Both the position numbers and the translations under genes were made by a program. Under the pieces are notes generated by a model, which saw nothing but the letters and a program-made list of their open reading frames with translations, did no database searches and had not been told where the DNA came from. Below are positions 30,376 to 37,942 of a stretch of 64,000 bases of DNA, one piece after another. Source of the stretch: Litorilinea aerophila (lineage in GTDB: Bacteria > Chloroflexota > Anaerolineae > Caldilineales > Caldilineaceae); the NCBI RefSeq assembly GCF_006569185.2, contig NZ_VIGC02000015.1, positions 1-64,000 on the forward strand. The letters are read 5' to 3'. The stretch's first letter is position 1. Each line of letters begins with the position of its first letter.

Positions 30376-31149
30376 ATGCGTTTGCAAAACAAGGTTGCGT
30401 TGATCACCGGTGGCGGCGGCGGAATCGGCCGCGCCACGGCAGAGCTGTTCGCCCGGGAGGGGGCCCGGGTCGTGGTGGTGGATATCAACCAGGAAACGGG
30501 CACAGAGACGGTCCGGCTGGTCCAGGAGGCTGGCGGGGATGCCTTCTTCGTCCAGGCGGATGTGTCCAGGGCGGCCGACTGCGAACGCATGGTGGCGGAG
30601 GCCGAAGCCCGCTACGGCCAGCTCAATGTCCTCTTCAACAACGCGGGCATCATGCACAGCCAGGACGACGACGCGGTCCACACCGACGAGGCCATCTGGG
30701 ACCTGACCATGGCGATCAACTTGAAGGGGGTGTTTTTGGGGTGCAAATATGGCATCCCCGCGCTGCGGCGGGCCGGCGGCGGCTCCATCATCAATACGGC
30801 CTCGTTCGTGGCCCTGCTGGGCGCCGCCACGCCCCAGATCGCCTACACGGCCAGCAAGGGTGGCGTGCTGGCCCTAACCCGGGAACTGGCCGTGGTCCAT
30901 GCGCGGGAAGGGATCCGGGTCAACGCCCTCTGCCCGGGCCCTCTGCGAACAGAGATGTTGATGCGTTTTTTGGACACGGAGGAGAAGAGACAGCGACGCC
31001 TGGTGCACATCCCCATGGGCCGCTTTGGCGAGGCCCGGGAAATGGCCTACGCGGCCCTCTACCTGGCGTCGGACGAATCGTCCTATGTCACCGGCGCGGA
31101 GTTCGTGGTGGACGGGGGCATCACCGCGGCGTACGTCACGCCGGAGTGA
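30376..31149 (+). CDS. Short-chain dehydrogenase/reductase
   Basis: This 257-residue classical SDR has the cofactor motif TGGGGGIG (residues 12-19), an acidic VVDIN after strand 2 that favours NAD, the NNAG motif (about 90), a catalytic serine in NTASFVA, and YTASK with the Tyr and Lys of the active site. The C-terminal YVTGAEFVVDGG signature is complete. AGGAG precedes the ATG. It follows the glutamine-synthetase-like gene in the same direction and is probably in one operon with it, perhaps oxidising the alcohol or aldehyde product of the same pathway. Confidence 0.9.
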   Translation: MRLQNKVALITGGGGGIGRATAELFAREGARVVVVDINQETGTETVRLVQEAGGDAFFVQADVSRAADCERMVAEAEARYGQLNVLFNNAGIMHSQDDDAVHTDEAIWDLTMAINLKGVFLGCKYGIPALRRAGGGSIINTASFVALLGAATPQIAYTASKGGVLALTRELAVVHAREGIRVNALCPGPLRTEMLMRFLDTEEKRQRRLVHIPMGRFGEAREMAYAALYLASDESSYVTGAEFVVDGGITAAYVTPE

Positions 31150-31190
31150 TGCCCCCGGTTTTCAGCGGGACTTGAACAGCGGCGTAAAGA

Positions 31191-32081
31191 TCAGCGATCC
31201 AGGAAGACGGCCTGCAGGCCATAGTCGGGCGCGCTGGGGTCGGTGGATCCCTTACCGGGTTGGAGGGCCCGTTGAAAGCGCCCCCGCACCCATTTGTCTC
31301 GCCCCTGGAAGTTAAAATCGGTGATGACAAACTCGGCAAAGCCGCAGACTTCGTAGCGGGCGTTGGCGCCGTTGCCGGTCACCTGGCTGTAGAGGGGAAT
31401 GGTCACCGGGCGGTCGATCCAGTTGCGCAGGGCGTTGCGTACGCCGGAGGAATTCTGTACCCCAGGCCCCGCCGGGATCTGATCGCCGATCTCCCAGCGG
31501 CCGCTGTTGGCAGGGTTTTCGATGTTGTCCACCAGTTCGTTGTTGCCCCGGGAGCCGCCGTTCCAGTCCAGCCAGCCGAAGACGCCTGGCCCTTCACCCT
31601 CTCGGTCCCACAGGAGATATTCCTGGCCGAACACCAGCTCCTGCATGCAGTTGACGGTCATGGGCAACAGGTTGTCCGCCGCCACCACCGGGCCGGTGCG
31701 GGCTGCCGCCTCGGCGGCCACGGTCACTTCCGGGTAGCCGATGATGCCGGCAAAGTAGGTGGGAAAACGGCGGGACACTTCGACGACGACCCCCCGGCCA
31801 TCGTCGGTGTAGGCCCAGGAAAGCAGGGAAGCCTGATTGGCCCGGGTCAGCTCCTGGATCGTGGCTTCCACTGCGGAACGGCTCTCGCCCAGGGCCACAC
31901 TGCGGGCACCCGCCAAAGCCGCGGCATCGGCGGCGTTCTGGGCGCGCCAGCGCTGGAGGTAGGCATTGGCACCGTCCACGCCCAGGGCAGCCATCGCGAG
32001 CAAGACCATGGAAAGCAGCGTCACCAGAACAGCTGTGGCGCCCCTCTCATCCGTCCACAGGCGGCGCCATGGAACACGCAT
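31191..32081 (-). CDS. TadG/TadE-like pilus-associated protein with N-terminal anchor
   Basis: The product of about 296 residues starts with a basic DERGATAVLV segment and one membrane helix (about residues 15-36), followed by VDGANAYLQRWRAQNAADAAALAGA, which is the typical start of TadG-like proteins (putative Flp pilus-assembly). The rest is an exported domain rich in Trp, Asn and Gly with two cysteines (VNCMQ and VCGFA) that might pair. No other tad/flp gene is in the window. The start is uncertain: ATG 32081 gives the usual short cytoplasmic N-terminus; ATG 32111 is also possible. Confidence 0.75.
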   Translation of the reverse strand: MRVPWRRLWTDERGATAVLVTLLSMVLLAMAALGVDGANAYLQRWRAQNAADAAALAGARSVALGESRSAVEATIQELTRANQASLLSWAYTDDGRGVVVEVSRRFPTYFAGIIGYPEVTVAAEAAARTGPVVAADNLLPMTVNCMQELVFGQEYLLWDREGEGPGVFGWLDWNGGSRGNNELVDNIENPANSGRWEIGDQIPAGPGVQNSSGVRNALRNWIDRPVTIPLYSQVTGNGANARYEVCGFAEFVITDFNFQGRDKWVRGRFQRALQPGKGSTDPSAPDYGLQAVFLDR

Positions 32082-32382
32082 CTCTTTGCCCCAGCCTCGC
32101 AGATTCTCCATCGGTATCCACATTCCTGTGATCCCCTCGTATGGCCGTGAATACACCAGATTCGTGCTACACGTTATCCACATCCCGGTCTGCTCCACCC
32201 CGGTTCATGCCTGTCCGGCGAGGAGACCAGTCGGATCCCTGGGGACAGCTGTGCTGGCAGCCATCCCCAGAGATCCGGAACAGACAGTGGACGCTGTCCT
32301 CTCTACTATACAACAAGGGTGGGTGTGGGGAACCGTCAAATGTCTGTCAAAAAGCCGGGCAAATGTCGATGGGCGTACCTGC
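32082..32382. other. Intergenic stretch, nothing recognised
   Basis: The roughly 300 bp between the TadG-like start and the aldo/keto reductase stop are on the same strand as both genes and should carry a promoter for the TadG-like gene. I see no repeat-family copy, no hairpin of note and no coding frame that looks real. Confidence 0.4.
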
Positions 32383-33324
32383 TCAGTTGCCGGAGACGCT
32401 GTCCACCCGGCCGAAGAGGGCGCGCAGCCGGGCCACGTCCGCCGGCGGCAGGGGCGGCTGGAGCAGGGCGCGCACGTTCTCTTCCAGATGGGCCACGTTG
32501 CCGGTGCCCGAGAGCACCACATGGACGCCCGGTTCGTAGCGACAGAAGCGATAGGCCGCTTCGGGCAGGGAGGAAGCGCCGCCCTCGTGGAGGAGGAAGC
32601 CCAGGGGATCCTCCAGATCCAGCTCGGCCGGATCCACCTGGCCCGCCGCCACTAGCTGTTGCAGGGTGGCCCGCAGCCGCTCCGGGTTGCTCAGGGCCCG
32701 TCGCACCGCAAACATGATCAGGACCCCGATATTCCGGGCCTGGGTCTGGGGAAAGATGAGGGTCCGCGCGCTCTGGTTTAACAGATTGAAGCCCACCATC
32801 ATCACGTCCCAGCAGTCGTCGGCCAGGGCCCGACGGAGGGCCTCATGCCGGGTATCGCTGCCAAAGGACTCGGTGATGCCCAACCAGCGGATCTTCCCCT
32901 GCTCCCGCAGGCGCAGCAACACAGGCACCACGTGGTTGATGGCATGGTCGTACTGATGCACCTGGACACCGTGGAGGTGGAAGATGTCCAGGTAGTCGAC
33001 GCCGAGCCGCCGCAGGCTCTCCTCCACGCCGGCAGCCACCTCTGCAGGCGGCACCGGCTGGCCATCTCGAAAGATGCCCATCTTGGTGGAGAGGATGACC
33101 TGCTCTCTGGGCACGGAACGCAACGCCTTGCCCACGATGGGCTCGGTGCCGTAGGCCTGGGCCGTGTCGATGAAGTTGATGCCCAGATCCAGGGCCCGGC
33201 GCACCACGGCCACCGACTCCGCCTCGCTGCGCCCGGTGCTTTGGCCTAATCGGCTGGGGCCCCCGGCGCCCAGGCCGATGACCGAAGCCCGCAGGCCGGT
33301 GCGCCCCAGGGTCACGTAGTCCAT
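32383..33324 (-). CDS. Aldo/keto reductase
   Basis: This 313-residue protein begins with the usual MDYVTLGRTGLRASVIGLG. The catalytic tetrad is visible: Asp in NFIDTAQAYG, Tyr in AYGTE, Lys in LSTKMG and His in FHLHGV. The fold is a NADPH-binding TIM barrel that reduces or oxidises carbonyl/alcohol pairs. The C-terminal cofactor-binding region VLSGTGNVAHLEENVRA is complete. The physiological substrate is unknown; relatives annotated as L-galactose or D-threo-aldose dehydrogenases share this N-terminus. A VOC gene lies upstream across a family B repeat. Confidence 0.88.
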   Translation of the reverse strand: MDYVTLGRTGLRASVIGLGAGGPSRLGQSTGRSEAESVAVVRRALDLGINFIDTAQAYGTEPIVGKALRSVPREQVILSTKMGIFRDGQPVPPAEVAAGVEESLRRLGVDYLDIFHLHGVQVHQYDHAINHVVPVLLRLREQGKIRWLGITESFGSDTRHEALRRALADDCWDVMMVGFNLLNQSARTLIFPQTQARNIGVLIMFAVRRALSNPERLRATLQQLVAAGQVDPAELDLEDPLGFLLHEGGASSLPEAAYRFCRYEPGVHVVLSGTGNVAHLEENVRALLQPPLPPADVARLRALFGRVDSVSGN

Positions 33325-33350
33325 GATTGCTTTCTCCGCGTCTTTTCTCT

Positions 33351-33530
33351 AGTACAGTCTGGCGTCAATACCACGGCAGAAATTCTGGGTGCCCTCTGGG
33401 CGCGCGACCTCTGGGGGATACGATCGGCTATGCCGCAGGCCAGAGGCCCGATCGGCTATGCCGCAGGCCAGAGGCCTGATCGGCTATGCCGCAGGCCAGA
33501 GGCCTGATCGGCGAATTTCTGCCGGGGATT
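33351..33530. repeat. Palindromic repeat family B copy with an internal 28-bp unit in three copies
   Basis: The element is bounded by GGCAGAAATTC (33375-33385) and its exact inverse GAATTTCTGCC (33513-33523). Between them, a 28-bp unit CGATCGGCTATGCCGCAGGC... repeats at 33421, 33449 and 33477 with only the first base changing. A shorter copy of the same element, with one internal unit, is at 60181-60303, and a degraded one at 22353-22425. It separates the VOC and aldo/keto reductase genes. Confidence 0.88.
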
Positions 33531-33547
33531 TACCAGCCGCTTATCGC

Positions 33548-33937
33548 CTATTCACCCAACAGGGGCTTTTTGCGCTGGACAAACTGAAAGGGCACCTGCC
33601 AGGGATCCCGCAGAAAGGCCAGTTTGTCGCCGGCCGGGGTGGTGGTGATCTCGCCCACCGGGGTGGCGCCCGCTGCGATCAGCCGCTGGCGATCCGCCTC
33701 GATGTCGGCAGAGGCGAAGGCAATGTGCAGGTTAAAGGGGTTCATGGAAGCGTAGTCCGGCATGGGCGCGGCGGGGTTGTTGTAGAGCTCCAGCATGCTG
33801 CCCGCCTCGTCGGCGATGAAATGGATGTAGGGAGACTCCTGGGAGGCCAACACCGTGCGCATGCCCAGGTGTTCGCCCCACCATTGGGCCATGGCCGCGG
33901 GATCGGGCACGTTGATGGCAACATGTTCGAGTTTCAT
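33548..33937 (-). CDS. VOC-family (glyoxalase/bleomycin-resistance fold) protein
   Basis: The 129-residue protein has the paired beta-alpha-beta-beta-beta modules of the vicinal oxygen chelate superfamily: MKLEHVAINVPDPAAMAQWWGEHLGM in the first half and FNLHIAFASADIEADRQRLIAAGA in the second. Putative metal ligands are His5 and His52 (YIHFIAD), and a Glu in MLELYNN. Substrate unknown. GAGGAG lies eight bases before ATG 33937; longer frames upstream lack such a signal. Confidence 0.85.
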   Translation of the reverse strand: MKLEHVAINVPDPAAMAQWWGEHLGMRTVLASQESPYIHFIADEAGSMLELYNNPAAPMPDYASMNPFNLHIAFASADIEADRQRLIAAGATPVGEITTTPAGDKLAFLRDPWQVPFQFVQRKKPLLGE

Positions 33938-34159
33938 GGAATGAACTCCTCGTTTTGCGTGGACGTTCTGTTGGTGGGTGGATGCTGGCATGGGGTCCAT
34001 CTGCCGGAACTTGCCCGACAGGGACGGCCCTGTCTATTCTACCATGGCCTCGCCATTCTGCCCCATATTCGGTGGCCAACCAGATGAAGGCCAACGGGGC
34101 AGATCAGGGTAAAATGGGGGGAACAAGGCACGATGAAAGCACCACAGGGATGAGCAGAC

Positions 34160-34846
34160 ATGGAAGAACCCACCAGCGCCGCGTTGCTCAAACACATGGA
34201 ACATCTGGGCTACGACCTGCTGCCCCAGCCCCACCCCCGCTGCCCGGGTCACCAGGGCCTGCTGGTGGCCATCCGGCGGACCCCCACCCTGGCCCACTTT
34301 GACCCGGAGGCCCTGCGCCTGCCGGTGGTGGATACCCAGGGGCTGGTCACGGTAACCACCTTCCATCAGGAACCCATCCTGCGTCTGCCCGTCTCGGTGG
34401 CGGTGGGCCGGATCCTGGTCAGCGACCGGGTCGACAAGCGGCTGGGCTTCTTCTCCTTCGGCGGCACCCTGGAAGGGGTTACCAGGCCGGATATGACCCT
34501 GTACGTGGTGCGCTCGCCGGCTCCGCTCCTGGCCCTGAGTCCCGGCTTCAGACCCACGGTGGCCGACCAGCTGGCCGCCGAGACAGAGGCCCTCATCGCT
34601 CGGAATCGCGTCCGGTGGGGCGTCAACGACACCCTGTTTCGACAGCGGCTGGCCCAACTGGCGCCCATGGAGCTCTACGTGGGGGTGCTCCACACGTTGC
34701 TCACCCAATACGCGCGGACGCCGGCCTTGCGCCACAGCTTCCCGGCGCTGTACACTACCCTGCAGGCGGAAAAGGAGTGGCTCATGCGAGAAGGCCGATG
34801 GCCTGCCCAGCCCACACCGGTGGACCAGCTTCTGGCGCCCGACTGA
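34160..34846 (+). CDS. Uncharacterised protein (228 residues)
   Basis: I do not recognise a family. The protein is soluble, with no signal peptide or membrane helix. It alternates beta-type segments in its first half (LLVAIRR, VTVTTFH, VGRILVSDRV, FFSFGGTLEG, TLYVVRS) with an alpha-helical second half (VADQLAAETEALIARNRVRWG, LAPMELYVGVLHTLLTQY). The codon usage and GC content match the neighbours, the frame is closed by clear stops, and ATG 34160 follows GATGAGCAGAC. It precedes the ZTP riboswitch of purH by about 80 bp but is not under its control. Confidence 0.65.
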   Translation: MEEPTSAALLKHMEHLGYDLLPQPHPRCPGHQGLLVAIRRTPTLAHFDPEALRLPVVDTQGLVTVTTFHQEPILRLPVSVAVGRILVSDRVDKRLGFFSFGGTLEGVTRPDMTLYVVRSPAPLLALSPGFRPTVADQLAAETEALIARNRVRWGVNDTLFRQRLAQLAPMELYVGVLHTLLTQYARTPALRHSFPALYTTLQAEKEWLMREGRWPAQPTPVDQLLAPD

Positions 34847-34925
34847 CGGCGCAGCCCTCGATGGATGCCTCCTTTTGACACAGGCCCCATGAAAGCCTAT
34901 ACTCAAGCAGCGACAATCGAGGCGC

Positions 34926-35050
34926 GATTCTTCGACTGGCGAGACAGGCCGACAGGCTGTGAACGGCATACAGCGGACGGCGTCCAACACGTGGAACAGA
35001 CCACGAGGGAGAAGGATCGCGGGGAAAGTCTGACCGTCGTACGCCTGGGC
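34926..35050 (+). ncRNA. ZTP (ZMP) riboswitch aptamer upstream of purH
   Basis: The conserved parts of the pfl motif are present in order: CGACTGGCGAGA at 34933-34944, a P1 helix formed by GATTCTTC (34926-34933) and GAAGGATC (35011-35018), the GTGGAAC...CCACGAGGGAG region (34991-35010), and the signature ACGCCTGGGC (35041-35050). These RNAs bind the purine intermediate ZMP/ZTP and turn on downstream genes. The intrinsic terminator at 35052-35093 is the expression platform, and purH, which consumes ZMP (AICAR), is the regulated gene. Confidence 0.93.
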
Positions 35051-35051
35051 G

Positions 35052-35093
35052 GGGCAGTTGAGCTCCTGACAAGGAGCCCGACTGCCCTTTTTT
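35052..35093 (+). terminator. Intrinsic terminator of the ZTP riboswitch
   Basis: GGGCAGT (35052-35058) pairs with ACTGCCC (35081-35087), and GCTCCT (35062-35067) with AGGAGC (35072-35077); a run of six T follows at 35088-35093. The 5' arm directly follows the aptamer's CGCCTGGGC, so ligand binding can compete with hairpin formation. Confidence 0.88.
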
Positions 35094-35193
35094 GTTTGCC
35101 CACGAATTTGCACTGGAAATGCTCCATTCGTTTACCTCGGGCCGAAACAGAGCGAATCAACACAAAAGAACGACACGAAAGGAAAGAAGGAAA

Positions 35194-36726
35194 ATGCCCC
35201 AGCTACGTGCACTGCTCTCCGTCTCGGACAAGAGCGGTCTGGTCCCATTCGCCCGCCGCCTCCACGAGGCCGGTGTGGAGCTCATCGCCAGTGGCGGCAC
35301 AGCCCGGGCCATTGCCGACGCCGGGCTGCCGGTTCGGGCCGTGGAAGATGTCACCGGCTTCCCCGAAATCCTGGGTGGCCGGGTCAAGACCCTGCACCCC
35401 GCCATCCACGGGGGGATCCTGGCCCGGCGGACCACCCAACACCTGGAGGAGCTCCAGCAGCACGGCATTGCCCCCATCGACCTGGTAGTGGTGAACCTCT
35501 ATCCCTTTCGGGAGACGATCGCCCAGGCCAATGCCACCCTGGCCACGGCTGTGGAGGAGATCGACATCGGCGGCGTGGCCCTCCTGCGGGCCGCGGCCAA
35601 AAACCATGAGTCGGTGACGGTGGTCTGCGATCCAGCCGACTACGACGCAGTGGCCGATGCCTTCGCCCAGGGCGGCACCTCGTCCATGTTCCGCAAGCGG
35701 CTGGCGGTGAAGGCCTTCCGCCATACGGCCGAGTACGACACGGCCATCGCCGCCTACCTGGCCGACCAGATCGGGGAACCCGACGATACACCCATGCCCA
35801 GCCACATCCTGGTGGATCTCAAGCTAGCCCAGCTCAACCGCTACGGCGAAAATCCCCACCAGCAGGGCGGCCTCTACATCTACGCTGGCGAAAAGGTCCC
35901 CTTCGAGGTGCTCCACGGCAAGGAAATGAGCTACAACAACTGGCTGGATCTGGATGGCTCGTGGCAGGCCGCGCAGGACTTCCGGGAGCCGACGGTGGCC
36001 ATCATCAAGCACGGCAACCCCTGCGGGCTGGCCAGCGCCCCCAACCTGGCCGACGCCTACGACAAGGCCCTGGCCTCCGATCCCGTCAGTGCCTTTGGCA
36101 GCATCATTTCTGTCAACCGCCCCCTGGATGCCGAAACGGCCCGGCGCATGTCCTCCCTCTTCATCGAAGTGGTGGCCGCCCCGGCCTACGAGGAGGAGGC
36201 CCTGGAGATCCTGCGCAAGAAGAAAAACCTGCGCATCGTCCAGCCCACGGGCGTGGCCCTGCGCCCCCTCAGCCTGCGCAGCATCTACGGCGGCGTCCTG
36301 GTCCAGGAACTGGACCGCAGCCAAAACGACATGGATCCGGACAACTGGCAGATCGTCACCCGGCAGCAGCCCACCCCCGAGCAACTGGCCGACCTGGCCT
36401 TTGCCTGGCGGGTGGCCCGCCACGTCAAGAGCAACGCCATCGTCTTTGCCAAGGATCGGGCCACGGTGGGCGTGGGCGCTGGCCAGATGAGCCGGGTGGA
36501 TTCGGTCATGCTGGCCGGGCATAAGGCCGGCGAGCGAGCTCAGGGGGCTGTCATGGCCTCGGATGCGTTCTTCCCCTTCCCAGACGGCATCGAAGCCGCC
36601 GCCCAATATGGCATCACTGCCGTAGTCCAGCCGGGCGGCTCGGTGCGGGACGAAGAGGTAATCGCCGCGGCCGATGCCCTGGGCCTGGTCATGGCCTTCA
36701 CCGGCACCCGCCACTTCCGGCATTGA
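35194..36726 (+). CDS. purH: Bifunctional AICAR formyltransferase/IMP cyclohydrolase
   Basis: PurH carries out the last two steps of IMP synthesis. The 510-residue product begins LRALLSVSDKSGL, then IASGGTARAI and GGRVKTLHPAIHGGILARR of the MGS-like cyclohydrolase domain (about 1-195), and continues with the formyltransferase domain, in which KHGNPCGLA carries the catalytic Lys-His pair, followed by SAFGSIISVNRP. The C-terminus FTGTRHFRH is the usual ending. AGAAGGA lies just before ATG 35194; a frame extending to 35092 enters the riboswitch terminator and is not used. Control by the ZTP riboswitch makes sense because its substrate is ZMP. Confidence 0.97.
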   Translation: MPQLRALLSVSDKSGLVPFARRLHEAGVELIASGGTARAIADAGLPVRAVEDVTGFPEILGGRVKTLHPAIHGGILARRTTQHLEELQQHGIAPIDLVVVNLYPFRETIAQANATLATAVEEIDIGGVALLRAAAKNHESVTVVCDPADYDAVADAFAQGGTSSMFRKRLAVKAFRHTAEYDTAIAAYLADQIGEPDDTPMPSHILVDLKLAQLNRYGENPHQQGGLYIYAGEKVPFEVLHGKEMSYNNWLDLDGSWQAAQDFREPTVAIIKHGNPCGLASAPNLADAYDKALASDPVSAFGSIISVNRPLDAETARRMSSLFIEVVAAPAYEEEALEILRKKKNLRIVQPTGVALRPLSLRSIYGGVLVQELDRSQNDMDPDNWQIVTRQQPTPEQLADLAFAWRVARHVKSNAIVFAKDRATVGVGAGQMSRVDSVMLAGHKAGERAQGAVMASDAFFPFPDGIEAAAQYGITAVVQPGGSVRDEEVIAAADALGLVMAFTGTRHFRH

Positions 36727-36783
36727 TACCGATCGCACCCACGGCACGAAGTGCCACCCGCGCGGATTGGACGCAACGGATAC

Positions 36784-36816
36784 GTAGGGCGGGTCTCCGG
36801 CCCGCCGAAGATGGCC
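36784..36816. repeat. Palindromic repeat family C copy (short)
   Basis: GTAGGGCGGGTCTCCGGCCC and the following GCCGAAGATGGCC repeat the family C element found at 12362-12412 and 22060-22104, without the GGATCGACGGG tail. It lies 60 bp after the purH stop. Confidence 0.65.
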
Positions 36817-36938
36817 AGCGCTGCGGGAGACCAATACCCGTGGGAGCCTGACCCGAACGTAGCAGTTGCGCTCGTCGTGACTTGCCGGTATCATCCTGGA
36901 GGCGACGGTCAAAGGGGCAGCGATCCAGAGGAGGAGAC

Positions 36939-37415
36939 GTGGAAGCGGGGGGAGGCGTCCAGGGGTTTATCCAGGCGGTGGAGAGGCTGGCCGAAGAGGC
37001 ACCGGCCGGCTGGCGCGGCACCGTCACTTTCATTCTGCAGATGGCTGACGCCTACGCCTACATCCGGCTGCGAGACCTGGCGCATCCCCTGCGTTTTCTA
37101 CGGCAGATGGCGGGCCGGCCTCCGGTTCAATTCGGCACGGAGGGGTTCCGGCCTGAGCTGGTAGACGACCCGAACCCGGCCCGCCATTACACGGCGTTTG
37201 TCTTCGTGGGCTTCTGGCTGCCCTATCCCCTGGCCCTGGCCGTGCTCTGGCTGTGGGAAATCGCCGGCTTCTTCCGCTATCGAGGCCACTGGAGCTGGCC
37301 GGACCTGCGAAACGGCCGGCTGGGAATCCGCCATGGGCGGATGGTGCGTCTGGCCGGCCCATTCATTCTGCCCACCCTGATCGCCCGGGATCTGGCTACA
37401 TCAGGGCCGGTGTAG
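36939..37415 (+). CDS. Small uncharacterised protein with one or two membrane helices
   Basis: The proposed 158-residue product has a helical N-terminal half (VQGFIQAVERLAEEA; TVTFILQMADAYAYIRLRDL), then a hydrophobic stretch HYTAFVFVGFWLPYPLALAVLWLW (about residues 80-103), and a basic tail. I do not recognise a family. GTG 36939 is chosen because GAGGAGGAGAC lies before it; an ATG at 36882 would add an Arg-rich, unlikely start. It is convergent with RNase HI, with 7 bp between stops. Codon use supports coding, but confidence is moderate. Confidence 0.55.
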   Translation: MEAGGGVQGFIQAVERLAEEAPAGWRGTVTFILQMADAYAYIRLRDLAHPLRFLRQMAGRPPVQFGTEGFRPELVDDPNPARHYTAFVFVGFWLPYPLALAVLWLWEIAGFFRYRGHWSWPDLRNGRLGIRHGRMVRLAGPFILPTLIARDLATSGPV

Positions 37416-37422
37416 CCCCAGC

Positions 37423-37902
37423 CTATTCCCTATCCACCGGGTCGTCTTCCGTGACACTGCGGGCCGCTTCATTGGCCAGCCGGTCGGCCCGTTCGTTCCA
37501 CGCCTCGCCGGCATGCCCCTTGGTCCACTGCCACTCCACGCCACCGGCCGGTTCGTGGCGGGCCACCGCTGCCAACAGACGCTGCCAGAGGTCCTGGTTC
37601 TTGACCGGCTGCTTCGAGGCCGTGCGCCAGCCGTTGCGCTGCCAGGTGTGCACCCACTGGGTGATTCCCTGGCGGAGGTAGTTGCTGTCCGTCACCAGCA
37701 CCACCGGGCAGGGACGGGTCAGGGCTTCCAGCCCCTCGATGGCCGCGCGCAGCTCCATGCGGTTGTTGGTCGTCTCCCGGAAACGGCCAGACAGCTCTTT
37801 GATGTGTTCGCCATAGCGGAGGATGGCCGCCCACCCTCCTGGCCCTGGGTTGCCGATGCAGCCGCCATCGGTGTAGATGATCACCCGGCGCGGGCCCGTC
37901 AT
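37423..37902 (-). CDS. rnhA: Ribonuclease HI
   Basis: The 159-residue enzyme cuts the RNA strand of RNA-DNA hybrids. The four catalytic acids are in their usual places: Asp in [15 protein letters not shown], Glu in NNRMELRA, Asp in VTDSNYL, and Asp in NERADRLAN, with the flexible-loop His in [10 protein letters not shown]. The length is close to E. coli RNase HI, including the basic protrusion near [22 protein letters not shown] precedes ATG 37902. The M23 peptidase gene lies 40 bp upstream in the same direction. Confidence 0.95.
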   Translation of the reverse strand: MTGPRRVIIYTDGGCIGNPGPGGWAAILRYGEHIKELSGRFRETTNNRMELRAAIEGLEALTRPCPVVLVTDSNYLRQGITQWVHTWQRNGWRTASKQPVKNQDLWQRLLAAVARHEPAGGVEWQWTKGHAGEAWNERADRLANEAARSVTEDDPVDRE

Positions 37903-37942
37903 CCGCTGCTCCTTTCCAGATGCCCTACTCCGGCAGCAGCCT

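Noticed and set aside
33421-33504. Three 28-bp direct repeats resembling a CRISPR array
   Set aside because: The units are contiguous with no spacers, no cas gene is near, and the block sits inside a dispersed repeat family.
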